From positions 1-5,229 of the forward strand of contig JAHHTV010000113.1 of NCBI GenBank assembly GCA_020024395.1: a stretch of DNA of 5,229 nt. Reading direction: 5' to 3'. This document shows, one piece after another, positions 1 through 5,229 of this stretch (position 1 is its first letter; each line of letters begins with the position of its first letter). The notes beneath the pieces are model-generated. The model saw only the letters and a program-made list of their open reading frames with translations. It did not search any database and had not been told where the DNA came from. The position numbers were made by a program, and so were the translations under genes. The DNA is from Anaerotignum sp. Its GTDB lineage: Bacteria; Bacillota; Clostridia; Lachnospirales; Anaerotignaceae.

Positions 1-3
1 CAT
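1..3 (-). CDS. Start codon of a gene running off the left edge (product unknown)
   Basis: The complement of bases 1-3 reads ATG on the minus strand. It is preceded by a perfect AAGGAGG at 15-21, with 11 bases between, and further upstream by a consensus promoter at 70-98. Together these make it likely that a minus-strand gene starts here and continues outside the window. Only its first codon is visible, so nothing can be said about its product. The luxS terminator lies about 280 bases upstream, so this gene is probably a separate transcription unit. An alternative is that the true start lies a few codons further left, since an 11-base spacing is on the long side. Confidence 0.6.
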
Positions 4-14
4 ATTCCAAAAAG

Positions 15-21
15 CCTCCTT
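15..21 (-). promoter_or_regulatory. Strong ribosome binding site of the left-edge gene
   Basis: The minus strand reads AAGGAGG here, a full match to the Shine-Dalgarno consensus, 11 bases before the ATG at 3-1. It is the main evidence that a gene starts at the window edge. Confidence 0.7.
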
Positions 22-44
22 AATGTTTTATACATAAATAAAAT

Positions 45-68
45 TGATTACTTTATTTTTTGTAATCA
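45..68. promoter_or_regulatory. Candidate operator: inverted repeat TGATTAC-N10-GTAATCA
   Basis: A perfect 7-bp inverted repeat has arms at 45-51 and 62-68, about 17 bases centre to centre. On the minus strand the first arm begins two bases after the -10 box and covers the expected transcription start near 62-64; the second arm lies in the early leader. A dyad in this place is typical of a repressor operator, because a bound protein would block polymerase. I do not recognise the motif as a named regulator's box. The surroundings are A+T-rich, so a chance repeat is possible. Confidence 0.4.
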
Positions 69-69
69 G

Positions 70-98
70 ATTATAATATAACTTTTTTATACTGTCAA
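70..98 (-). promoter_or_regulatory. Consensus sigma-A promoter for the left-edge gene
   Basis: On the minus strand TTGACA (98 to 93) and TATAAT (75 to 70) are separated by exactly 17 bases, a full match to the vegetative promoter consensus. The sequence upstream of the -35 box (about 99-130) is rich in A and T tracts and could act as an UP element. Transcription would start near 62-64, giving a leader of about 60 bases that includes the AAGGAGG ribosome binding site. Such a strong promoter usually either serves a highly expressed gene or is held down by a repressor, which fits the dyad just downstream. Confidence 0.8.
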
Positions 99-100
99 AT

Positions 101-280
101 GATAGAAAAATACATATTTTATTCAAAAATATATCAAATATAGAATAATACAAACTATATATTCTATTTTTTATTATACTTATGCAAAATTATATCTTTT
201 CTCCATCAAAATTGTATCATTGCAATTTTTGATAATGTATATCAGTTTTTTTAATGTATCCCACAAAAAAGCATATATAC
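101..280. other. A+T-rich intergenic region, no gene seen
   Basis: Between the luxS terminator and the left promoter both strands hold only very short open frames without ribosome binding sites. The stretch is almost entirely A and T. Apart from the imperfect inverted repeat at 205-233, it shows an 8-bp inverted repeat (arms 140-147 and 160-167) and two direct copies of ATACATTA on the minus strand (259-252 and 240-233, 19 bases apart). None of these can be given a function. I see no tRNA, riboswitch or conserved RNA structure. Confidence 0.6.
205..233. repeat. Imperfect inverted repeat in the intergenic region
   Basis: ATCAAAATTG at 205-214 is the reverse complement of CAATTTTTGAT at 223-233 except for one extra T in the second arm; the loop is 8 bases. 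It could form a weak A+T-rich hairpin or be a protein site. It lacks a GC-rich stem and a directly following T run, so I do not call it a terminator. It lies about 105 bases upstream of the -35 box of the left promoter, so a distal regulator site is conceivable but unsupported. Confidence 0.3.
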
Positions 281-317
281 AAAAAACCAAGAAAAATCAT
301 TGATTTTTCTTGGTTTT
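281..317 (-). terminator. Rho-independent terminator of luxS
   Basis: Bases 283-299 and 301-317 are perfect reverse complements. They form a hairpin of about 16 pairs with a 3-base loop; CCAAG at 287-291 pairs with CTTGG at 309-313. On the minus strand the stem runs into six T (286 to 281), which can pair with A residues or serve as the U tract. It begins 9 bases after the luxS stop codon. The stem is A+T-rich, so it may be weaker than average. The T-rich sequence following it on the other strand means it could also stop transcription coming from the left. Confidence 0.85.
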
Positions 318-326
318 CTTATTGTT

Positions 327-809
327 TTATTTTTGTTTTGGGTAAACCATATTTGCTTCTGTCATCTGCTCCAATACTTCTTTCAAAAACTTCTGACATT
401 CTATTTTTGTAATTTCCAAATTATGGTCTAAATAATTGCCACACATTTCTGCTTTTGCTGCTGGAATTTCACCAGAAAATGTTGCAATATATGCATAACA
501 TTCTTTCATCACATCAGCAATATCACTAGATGTCAAATCACCTTTGAATATCGCATACATACCTGTTCGACAACCCATAGGGCCAATATAAATGGTTTTT
601 TCTGCCCATTGTGCATGTGCTCTGAAAAAAGTTGCCATCAAATGTTCTAATGTGTGCATCACAGCTGTATCTATCACCATTTCACGGTTCGGCTCTTTCA
701 TACGAATATCAAATGTAGTCAAAATACCATTTTCAACTGTAGCTTTTCTAGATACATAAATTCCCCTCAACAATACATTATGGTCAATGCCAAAACTGGT
801 TACGTCCAT
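327..809 (-). CDS. luxS: S-ribosylhomocysteine lyase (LuxS, autoinducer-2 synthesis)
   Basis: LuxS is a cytoplasmic metalloenzyme that splits S-ribosylhomocysteine into homocysteine and DPD, the precursor of the signal autoinducer-2. It recycles the product of methylation reactions after the Pfs nucleosidase step. The 160-residue protein has the family's usual length. The metal-binding HTLEH is at residues 52-56 and the third ligand is Cys123 in EMCGN. The catalytic Cys80 lies in IGPMGC-RTG, His10 sits near the N-terminus and FDIR is at 33-36, so the enzyme should be active. The ATG at 809-807 is supported by GAGG at 821-818, 8 bases upstream. The gene lies 69 bases after addA with no terminator between, and its own terminator follows at once. 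Joint transcription with addA is plausible, though no functional link between them is known. No pfs or other methyl-cycle gene is visible. Confidence 0.97.
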   Translation of the reverse strand: MDVTSFGIDHNVLLRGIYVSRKATVENGILTTFDIRMKEPNREMVIDTAVMHTLEHLMATFFRAHAQWAEKTIYIGPMGCRTGMYAIFKGDLTSSDIADVMKECYAYIATFSGEIPAAKAEMCGNYLDHNLEITKIECQKFLKEVLEQMTEANMVYPKQK

Positions 810-835
810 TTCTATTTCCTCGCTTTCATTGATTT

Positions 836-863
836 ATTTTTATTTTATCTGTTTTTTTGACAA
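836..863 (-). promoter_or_regulatory. Weak candidate promoter in the addA-luxS gap
   Basis: On the minus strand TTGTCA (863 to 858, five of six consensus bases) is followed after 16 bases by AAAAAT (841 to 836, four of six). This could start luxS separately from addA, with a short leader before the GAGG site. The gap is A+T-rich and a match of this quality can arise by chance, so this is only a suggestion. Confidence 0.2.
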
Positions 864-878
864 AAAGCAACATTTGTA

Positions 879-3800
879 TCAAAACGAAATTGTCTGTCCG
901 ATTGCAAATGCATACACATAACATTCTTTTACAGGCAATCCTGTCACCCGTTGCAATGCCTCACGATATAACTGTAATTGTATTGCATATTTTTCTTGCA
1001 ATATTTTTTTACTGTACAAACGGTCACTTTTATAATCCACAAGCACAACGCCATCATTTTCTATGAAATAACAGTCAATGATACCATTGATTTGTATCCA
1101 TTCTTCCACATCATCATATTGCCCATCTAAAAATACATCTTTTGGACGCATCAACATGGCAAAAGGTTGTTCTTTTTTCAAAATTTTTGCTTTTCTCATT
1201 CTATCAGCCAAATTTGATTGGAAAAATGTCAATATTTCTTGTTTTGGCATAGCATTTGCTTCATCTCGTGTAATTTTGCCTTGTTCTATGAGCTGATTTA
1301 TCAATATTTGCAATGTTTCTTTTGTATATGTTTGTTGTAAATCTGCCGCCTCTACCACTGCATGCATCGCCGTACCAATCGCCGCAGATGTCACATTTCT
1401 TTTTTCTTTTACAAAATCAGGTAATTTCAATTCTGTGGGTAATTGTGCTGGTTCTCCTGTGATGATTTCTGCATATCTTCTTTTGATTTCAGATATAGAA
1501 ACTTTTGCAGGCAGTTGTGTTGCTGTTTTGTAGTCATATTGCCATGATAATACTTGGAATATCTGTTCTTTTTGTCCGCTGTAATTTTGCTCTGTATCCC
1601 AATTTGAAAATATATCCGTTTTTTGTTTTGCTTTTTCTATTTTTTGTTTTTCTAATTTATACACATCCATTTTTTGCAATAAAGAAATCTGCCATTTTGA
1701 TGGTTCATCGAAAAATTGATATGGTTCACCACGTTCTATGGGTTTCCATTTTTCGGGCAATGTTTTGCCACAAGGGTGTCTGAGCAATGCAGGCATCACC
1801 CAATCTAAATAATTTCTGCTTTTTCTCACACGATACACAGGAAGTTGTTCTGTAGGACAATCTGCAATTTCTGCCCATTTTGCAATGGATTTTTCCAAAT
1901 TTCTGACTGTACCTGTCAATATCAATTTTTCTTTTGCTCTTGTCAATGCCACATACAAAACACGCATTTCTTCTGAAATATTTTCCAACCGAATGGCTTC
2001 TACCAATGCCGTTTTAGATAATGTGCGATAATATGTCCGCTGTTCCAAGTCCATATAATCCATGCCATAGCCCAAAGTTTGATGTGTGATAACGGCACTG
2101 CGAATATCTGCTTCATTAAACTGTTTTCCCATATCTGCCACAAACACCACAGGAAATTCCAGCCCTTTACTTTTATGGATGGTCATCACACGCACCAAAT
2201 TTTCTGCCTCACTTTGCAATTTTGCGGCAGAGGCTTCTGCCTCTGTTGTTTTCATCTGTTCTACATACCGTACAAAATGAAACAATCCTTTTTGGCTGCT
2301 GTTTTCATATGTTTCTGATTTTTCCAGCAAAAGGCGTAAATTTGCTTGTCGCAAAGAGCCACCCGATGTCATACCCACATAATCATAATATCCTGTTTGC
2401 TGATACAAATATCGTAACAATTCATGCAATGAAATCTGTATTGCTTTTTCTCTCCAATCTTGCAAATCTGAAAGAAAACGGCTTAAATTTTGTATAATTT
2501 CTTGTTCTTCTCCCTCTGCCACATAACGCAATATACATTCATAAAACAAACCATCGCCACCAAATAAGCGAATTTGTGCCAAAACATCTGCGGACAAACC
2601 ATATATCGGAGAATATAACAATGACAATAACGGAATATCTTGATAAGGGTTATCTGTCAAACGCAACATATTCAATACGGTGTCCACTTCTGTCATGTCA
2701 TAATATCCCTCTGCGGTTTCCGCATAATATGGTACACCTTCTTTGCCAAAAACGTCATCTAATGTATTACCCCAACTTTTGATACTACGCAACAGTATTG
2801 CTACATCACAATATTCTAAAGGGCGATACTGCCCTGTTGCTTTATCCAATACCGAAAATCCTTCTCTTTGCATTTCTTTGATTTTATGTAATATCCATGT
2901 GATTTCTAATTGCTTTTTATCCAGTTCTTCAAGTTCTTCTGGCAATTCCTCTGCATTTGTTGCCGTTTCCAAAACAACCATTTCACAATCGCCACCACAA
3001 ACACCTGCAAATGGTGGAAAATCTGCCTCTGCATACAATGCCGCTTCTGCATCGTATGCCACATCGCCGCAATCTTCTGTCATCAACTGCCGAAATAAAA
3101 AGTTAATACCATCTAATACATTTTTACGGCTACGGAAATTTTTAGAAAGTATAATTTTTCTTGTTTTGCCACCTGCCTGTACAGGATAAGAACGGTATTT
3201 TTCATTAAAGAGTTGTGGCATTGCCAAACGGAAACGATAAATGCTTTGTTTCACATCTCCCACCATAAAGCGGTTATTTTTACCCAAATACGCACCAGAA
3301 ACCGCACAAAGCAACATTTCTTGCACCACATTGCTATCTTGATATTCGTCAATCATCACTTCATCATATTTTTTTTGCATTTGTTTTGCAGCTTCTGTTG
3401 GAATAACGTTATCTTTTGTACTTTCTGGTTCTGTCAATATTTGCAGTGCGAAATGCTCATAATCATGGAAATCCATCCATAATTTTTCTTTTTTTGCTTC
3501 TGCAAAACGTTCCATAAACAATATCGTTATATCTGATAAAGCCTTTGCCACAGGATACAATCCCTTAAGCAATCGCAACTGTGTTTGTGCATCATAACAA
3601 AAATAGGTTTCACCCAATTTTTGTATAGTTGTTTTTGCATCATTTCTCAAATTTTTCACTTGGTCTGCTTTTTCTTTTTCTTCCCCACGATAAGATGGCA
3701 TACGTCCAAAACTAATTGCAGAAAATGCTTTTTGCCAATCTGCATACCCTTTTTGTTGCAAAACATTTTTCAAATATGCCAATGGCTCCAATTCTTTTTT

Positions 3801-4544
3801 GATACAATCATAATAAGCTGTAAATTCTGCATCATATTTTGTCAACCGTTCTGCCTTTTGCATTTGATAATATGCATCTTCCACATTTCCATATAATGCG
3901 GTTCGTATCACATCTATCCAACAACAATCGTCCAAACTTTCATTTTCTCCAAAAGCAAAACGTTCTGCCATATCCAAAAGCAATTTTTGTGGATGTGGGT
4001 CACCTTGTGCAAATTCATACACTTGTAATATCAATTCTTTCAAACGCCTATCGCCTGTATCTTCGCTAAATGTTTCCAACAGTTGCAAAAACCCTTCGTT
4101 TTCTTCTGTATACAATTCCTCAAACAATTCTTCCAAAACATCTCTTTGCAACAATTTAATTTCCGATGGGTCAGCCGTTTTTGCCGCTGGGTCTAAGTCC
4201 AATAAATCATAATATTCTCGTATCACCTGCAAACAAAATGCATGTATGGTTTTAATATCCGCATGGCTCAAATACGCCAACTGATTTTGTAAATGTGTAT
4301 TTTGTGGTTGTTGCTCCAATTTTTTTGTAATTGCCGCACCAATTCTTTGACTCATTTCTGCCGCTGCTGCTTTTGTAAATGTCACAACCAGCATACGGTC
4401 AATATCCATTGGTGTATCCCCTTCTGTAATGTGTCGAATGATACGCTCTACCAATACAGCCGTTTTGCCACTGCCTGCTGCTGCCGCTACCAAAATATCA
4501 CTATCTTTTGCCATCATGGCACATTCTTGTTGTTTTGTCCACAT
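879..4544 (-). CDS. addA: Helicase-nuclease subunit AddA (RexA) of the AddAB recombination complex
   Basis: AddA with AddB forms the Gram-positive counterpart of RecBCD. It unwinds and resects double-strand DNA ends until a Chi site, leaving a 3' tail for RecA. From the preferred ATG the protein has 1221 residues, close to the Bacillus subtilis length. Positions here count from the upstream GTG at 4571 (subtract 9 for the ATG). The UvrD-type helicase has Walker A AAAGSGKT (30-37), motif Ia VVTFTKAAAAEM (62-73), Walker B DEYQDS (408-413), GDVKQSIYRFR (438-448), NFRSR (478-482), TIHKSKGLEFPVVF (797-810) and LYVALTRAKEKL (872-883). The C-terminal RecB-like nuclease shows GTAMH (1066-1070), GIID with Asp1166, VDYKSDR with Asp1179 and Lys1181, then QLQLY (1198-1202). 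All catalytic residues are present. The ATG at 4544 is chosen because AAGGCGGG lies 6 bases before it and homologous N-termini begin near WT-x-x-Q. AddB is not in the window. Confidence 0.97.
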   Translation of the reverse strand: MWTKQQECAMMAKDSDILVAAAAGSGKTAVLVERIIRHITEGDTPMDIDRMLVVTFTKAAAAEMSQRIGAAITKKLEQQPQNTHLQNQLAYLSHADIKTIHAFCLQVIREYYDLLDLDPAAKTADPSEIKLLQRDVLEELFEELYTEENEGFLQLLETFSEDTGDRRLKELILQVYEFAQGDPHPQKLLLDMAERFAFGENESLDDCCWIDVIRTALYGNVEDAYYQMQKAERLTKYDAEFTAYYDCIKKELEPLAYLKNVLQQKGYADWQKAFSAISFGRMPSYRGEEKEKADQVKNLRNDAKTTIQKLGETYFCYDAQTQLRLLKGLYPVAKALSDITILFMERFAEAKKEKLWMDFHDYEHFALQILTEPESTKDNVIPTEAAKQMQKKYDEVMIDEYQDSNVVQEMLLCAVSGAYLGKNNRFMVGDVKQSIYRFRLAMPQLFNEKYRSYPVQAGGKTRKIILSKNFRSRKNVLDGINFLFRQLMTEDCGDVAYDAEAALYAEADFPPFAGVCGGDCEMVVLETATNAEELPEELEELDKKQLEITWILHKIKEMQREGFSVLDKATGQYRPLEYCDVAILLRSIKSWGNTLDDVFGKEGVPYYAETAEGYYDMTEVDTVLNMLRLTDNPYQDIPLLSLLYSPIYGLSADVLAQIRLFGGDGLFYECILRYVAEGEEQEIIQNLSRFLSDLQDWREKAIQISLHELLRYLYQQTGYYDYVGMTSGGSLRQANLRLLLEKSETYENSSQKGLFHFVRYVEQMKTTEAEASAAKLQSEAENLVRVMTIHKSKGLEFPVVFVADMGKQFNEADIRSAVITHQTLGYGMDYMDLEQRTYYRTLSKTALVEAIRLENISEEMRVLYVALTRAKEKLILTGTVRNLEKSIAKWAEIADCPTEQLPVYRVRKSRNYLDWVMPALLRHPCGKTLPEKWKPIERGEPYQFFDEPSKWQISLLQKMDVYKLEKQKIEKAKQKTDIFSNWDTEQNYSGQKEQIFQVLSWQYDYKTATQLPAKVSISEIKRRYAEIITGEPAQLPTELKLPDFVKEKRNVTSAAIGTAMHAVVEAADLQQTYTKETLQILINQLIEQGKITRDEANAMPKQEILTFFQSNLADRMRKAKILKKEQPFAMLMRPKDVFLDGQYDDVEEWIQINGIIDCYFIENDGVVLVDYKSDRLYSKKILQEKYAIQLQLYREALQRVTGLPVKECYVYAFAIGQTISF

Positions 4545-4550
4545 ATCATT

Positions 4551-4558
4551 CCCGCCTT
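4551..4558 (-). promoter_or_regulatory. Ribosome binding site that decides the addA start
   Basis: AAGGCGGG on the minus strand ends 6 bases before the ATG at 4544. The alternative GTG at 4571 overlaps the upstream stop codon as GTGA, but has only AAGG about 10 bases before it. It would add nine residues (MKIEKGGND) that themselves encode this ribosome binding site. The ATG is therefore preferred. Confidence 0.7.
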
Positions 4559-4567
4559 TTTCTATTT

Positions 4568-5146
4568 TCACATGGCAGATGCCTTTTTCAATCGTACATG
4601 AAACGGCACATATCCCACAAATGATGCTAAAAAACTTCTGTAAGAATTATACCAAAAATGCAATAAAAATGCTAATGTCAAAATATCAAATTCTGGCTGC
4701 AATCGCAAATATTGTATCGTTAATTTTGCAAAAAGTTCTGAAAATCCACTTTGTGAAATACCAATACAACGGTATAAAACATCTGACATTTGCATTTCTT
4801 TTTCAGATAAATGATACACCTCTTTTAATGCAGATTGCATACATTGCCATTTGATTTGTTTTTTTCTGCGTTTTGCGGTGCAGATACTATGGTGTATTGC
4901 TGCTAATTTGAAAAATCGTTCCAACATTCTTTTGTCTATATCTTGTGCATTTTGAAAACAGTTTCCTTTGCTAAAATCCAAAAACAACATTTCATAAATA
5001 TCCGCTGCTGTACTTTCAGCACATTGTATATAAAACCCACGATAAAATATATCATCCAAGTCTGATGCTTGTTTGACATATTTTTCTTTTACCGCTTCTA
5101 ATTGCATCAAAAATTGTTTTTCTTTTCGTTTTTTATGCACAATCAT
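4568..5146 (-). CDS. Uncharacterised protein encoded directly before addA
   Basis: I do not recognise this protein. From ATG 5146 it has 192 residues; a GTG at 5152 would give 194. In the 194 numbering the N-terminus (7-30) is a lysine- and glutamate-rich, probably helical stretch. RRKK at 95-98 is strongly basic. Residues 125-145 contain YRCIGISQSGFSELF, which loosely resembles a helix-turn-helix. Residues 155-183 are hydrophobic and aromatic (FDILTLAFLLHFWYN and following) but interrupted by polar and charged residues, so more likely a buried helix than a membrane span. There is no signal peptide; five cysteines show no metal-site spacing. It is predicted to be cytoplasmic. The stop lies 23 bases before the addA ATG, and overlaps the alternative addA GTG, so translation of the two is probably linked. 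An in-frame TAG at 5161-5159 limits the start region. It occupies the place where addB often lies but is far too short for AddB and lacks its motifs. Confidence 0.8.
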   Translation of the reverse strand: MIVHKKRKEKQFLMQLEAVKEKYVKQASDLDDIFYRGFYIQCAESTAADIYEMLFLDFSKGNCFQNAQDIDKRMLERFFKLAAIHHSICTAKRRKKQIKWQCMQSALKEVYHLSEKEMQMSDVLYRCIGISQSGFSELFAKLTIQYLRLQPEFDILTLAFLLHFWYNSYRSFLASFVGYVPFHVRLKKASAM

Positions 5147-5148
5147 CG

Positions 5149-5156
5149 CCACCTTT
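5149..5156 (-). promoter_or_regulatory. Ribosome binding site of the unknown gene; start ambiguous
   Basis: AAAGGTGG on the minus strand differs from AAAGGAGG at one base. Its last bases contain the GTG at 5152-5150, which makes that GTG an unlikely start. The ATG at 5146 lies only 2 bases after the GG pair (5 after AAAGG). The in-frame GTG at 5140 is at the ideal distance of 8. ATG 5146 is chosen for codon preference, but GTG 5140 (190 residues) is a real alternative. Confidence 0.55.
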
Positions 5157-5182
5157 CGCTATATATCTTTATTGTAGCGAAA
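5154..5182. promoter_or_regulatory. Candidate operator: inverted repeat TTTCGCTA-N13-TAGCGAAA
   Basis: A perfect 8-bp inverted repeat has arms at 5154-5161 and 5175-5182, 21 bases centre to centre, or two helical turns. On the minus strand the first arm covers the start of the -10 box TACAAT, and the second covers the leader just after the expected transcription start and the first A residues of the ribosome binding site. The arms contain most of the G and C in an otherwise A+T-rich stretch, which makes chance less likely than for the left-end repeats. It fits a repressor operator controlling the orf-addA unit. The regulator is unknown. Confidence 0.45.
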
Positions 5183-5200
5183 AATCATTTTTGTTGTACA
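5171..5200 (-). promoter_or_regulatory. Probable promoter of the orf-addA(-luxS) unit
   Basis: On the minus strand TACAAT (5176 to 5171) is a good -10 box. Upstream, TGTACA (5200 to 5195, four of six) is 18 bases away and TTGTAC (5201 to 5196) 19 bases away, giving a moderate -35 box inside the palindrome TTGTACAA at 5194-5201. The spacer contains the palindromic A/T tract at 5180-5192. Transcription would start near 5164, leaving a leader of about 18 bases before the ATG. A moderate promoter fits the low expression usual for AddAB. Confidence 0.5.
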
Positions 5201-5211
5201 AGCACTTCCAC

Positions 5212-5229
5212 ACAAATATTGACATTTGT
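5212..5229. promoter_or_regulatory. Right-edge inverted repeat with a plus-strand TTGACA
   Basis: ACAAAT (5212-5217) and ATTTGT (5224-5229) form a 6-bp inverted repeat around a 6-base centre. On the plus strand TTGACA at 5219-5224 is a perfect -35 hexamer; a -10 box would fall outside the window near 5242. This could mark a divergent gene to the right, or the repeat could be part of a terminator or operator cut by the window edge. Nothing further can be seen. Confidence 0.25.

Noticed and set aside
140..167. 8-bp inverted repeat ATAGAATA-N12-TATTCTAT as an operator
   Set aside because: It is nearly all A and T and lies about 40 bases upstream of the left promoter's -35 box. Without conservation data it cannot be told from chance.
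173..178. Second TATAAT on the minus strand as a promoter
   Set aside because: The -10 match is perfect, but 16-18 bases upstream there is no -35-like hexamer and no TG extension. In a sequence this rich in A and T such hexamers are expected by chance.
841..878. Terminator between addA and luxS
   Set aside because: Only a 5-bp ACAAA/TTTGT pairing and a short TTTTTG/CAAAAA palindrome are present. There is no GC-rich stem and no T run on the minus strand afterwards.
4545..4571. GTG start for addA giving 1230 residues and a GTGA overlap with the upstream stop
   Set aside because: The extra nine codons contain the ribosome binding site for the ATG at 4544, and homologous AddA proteins align from the W-T-x-x-Q region onward. 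It remains possible but is less likely.
4607..4688. Transmembrane anchor near the C-terminus of the unknown protein
   Set aside because: Residues 155-183 are hydrophobic but contain His, Asn, Ser and Arg at regular places, giving an amphipathic rather than membrane-spanning profile. A membrane role is not excluded but not supported.
654..4854. Many plus-strand open frames of 62-148 codons lying across luxS, addA and the unknown gene
   Set aside because: They are antisense to genes with clear protein families or overlap them throughout. Their translations are low-complexity and rich in Phe, His, Ile, Ser and Cys, as expected from the complement of A-rich coding sequence, and show no recognisable domains.
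5020..5060. CRISPR, insertion sequence or attachment-site signatures anywhere in the window
   Set aside because: No repeated units with spacers, no transposase or integrase frame and no terminal inverted repeats with target duplications are visible. The coordinates given are only a placeholder for a window-wide check.
4568..5146. The gene before addA as a truncated addB
   Set aside because: AddB is over 1000 residues with a C-terminal nuclease and cysteines that hold an iron-sulfur cluster. The open frame here is about 192 residues, has its own start and promoter, and shows none of these motifs.

Overview
The window is strongly A+T-rich and carries three complete genes, all on the minus strand, plus the first codon of a fourth minus-strand gene at the left edge. 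The base composition, strong AAGGAGG-type ribosome binding sites, an AddA-type (not RecB-type) helicase-nuclease and a LuxS enzyme point to a low-GC Gram-positive bacterium (Bacillota), most likely a Clostridia member. This is inference from gene type and composition; the species cannot be named from the window.

Read in the direction of transcription (right to left): a promoter region at about 5154-5229 holds a plausible sigma-A promoter overlapped by an 8-bp inverted repeat. It leads into an unrecognised protein gene of about 192 codons (4568-5146). After a 23-base gap comes addA (879-4544), a full-length helicase-nuclease with every expected motif intact. After a further 69 bases comes luxS (327-809), intact, followed by a rho-independent terminator at 281-317. 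No terminator is visible between the three genes, so orf-addA-luxS can be read as one transcription unit, possibly with a weak extra promoter before luxS.

The remaining 280 bases at the left contain no gene. They end in an exceptionally good promoter, with both hexamers matching consensus at 17-base spacing, followed by an operator-like inverted repeat, a perfect AAGGAGG and an ATG at bases 3-1. A strongly expressed, probably regulated gene therefore begins at the left edge, but its product cannot be seen.

The two recognised genes act in unrelated processes. AddA, with its partner AddB, processes double-strand DNA ends for recombination. LuxS cleaves S-ribosylhomocysteine in the activated methyl cycle and gives the precursor of autoinducer-2. 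No addB is present in the window, although it commonly sits directly before addA; the unrecognised gene takes that place. I did not find convincing evidence of a new multi-gene system. The points most worth following are the unknown gene coupled to addA and the two operator-like repeats at the promoters.
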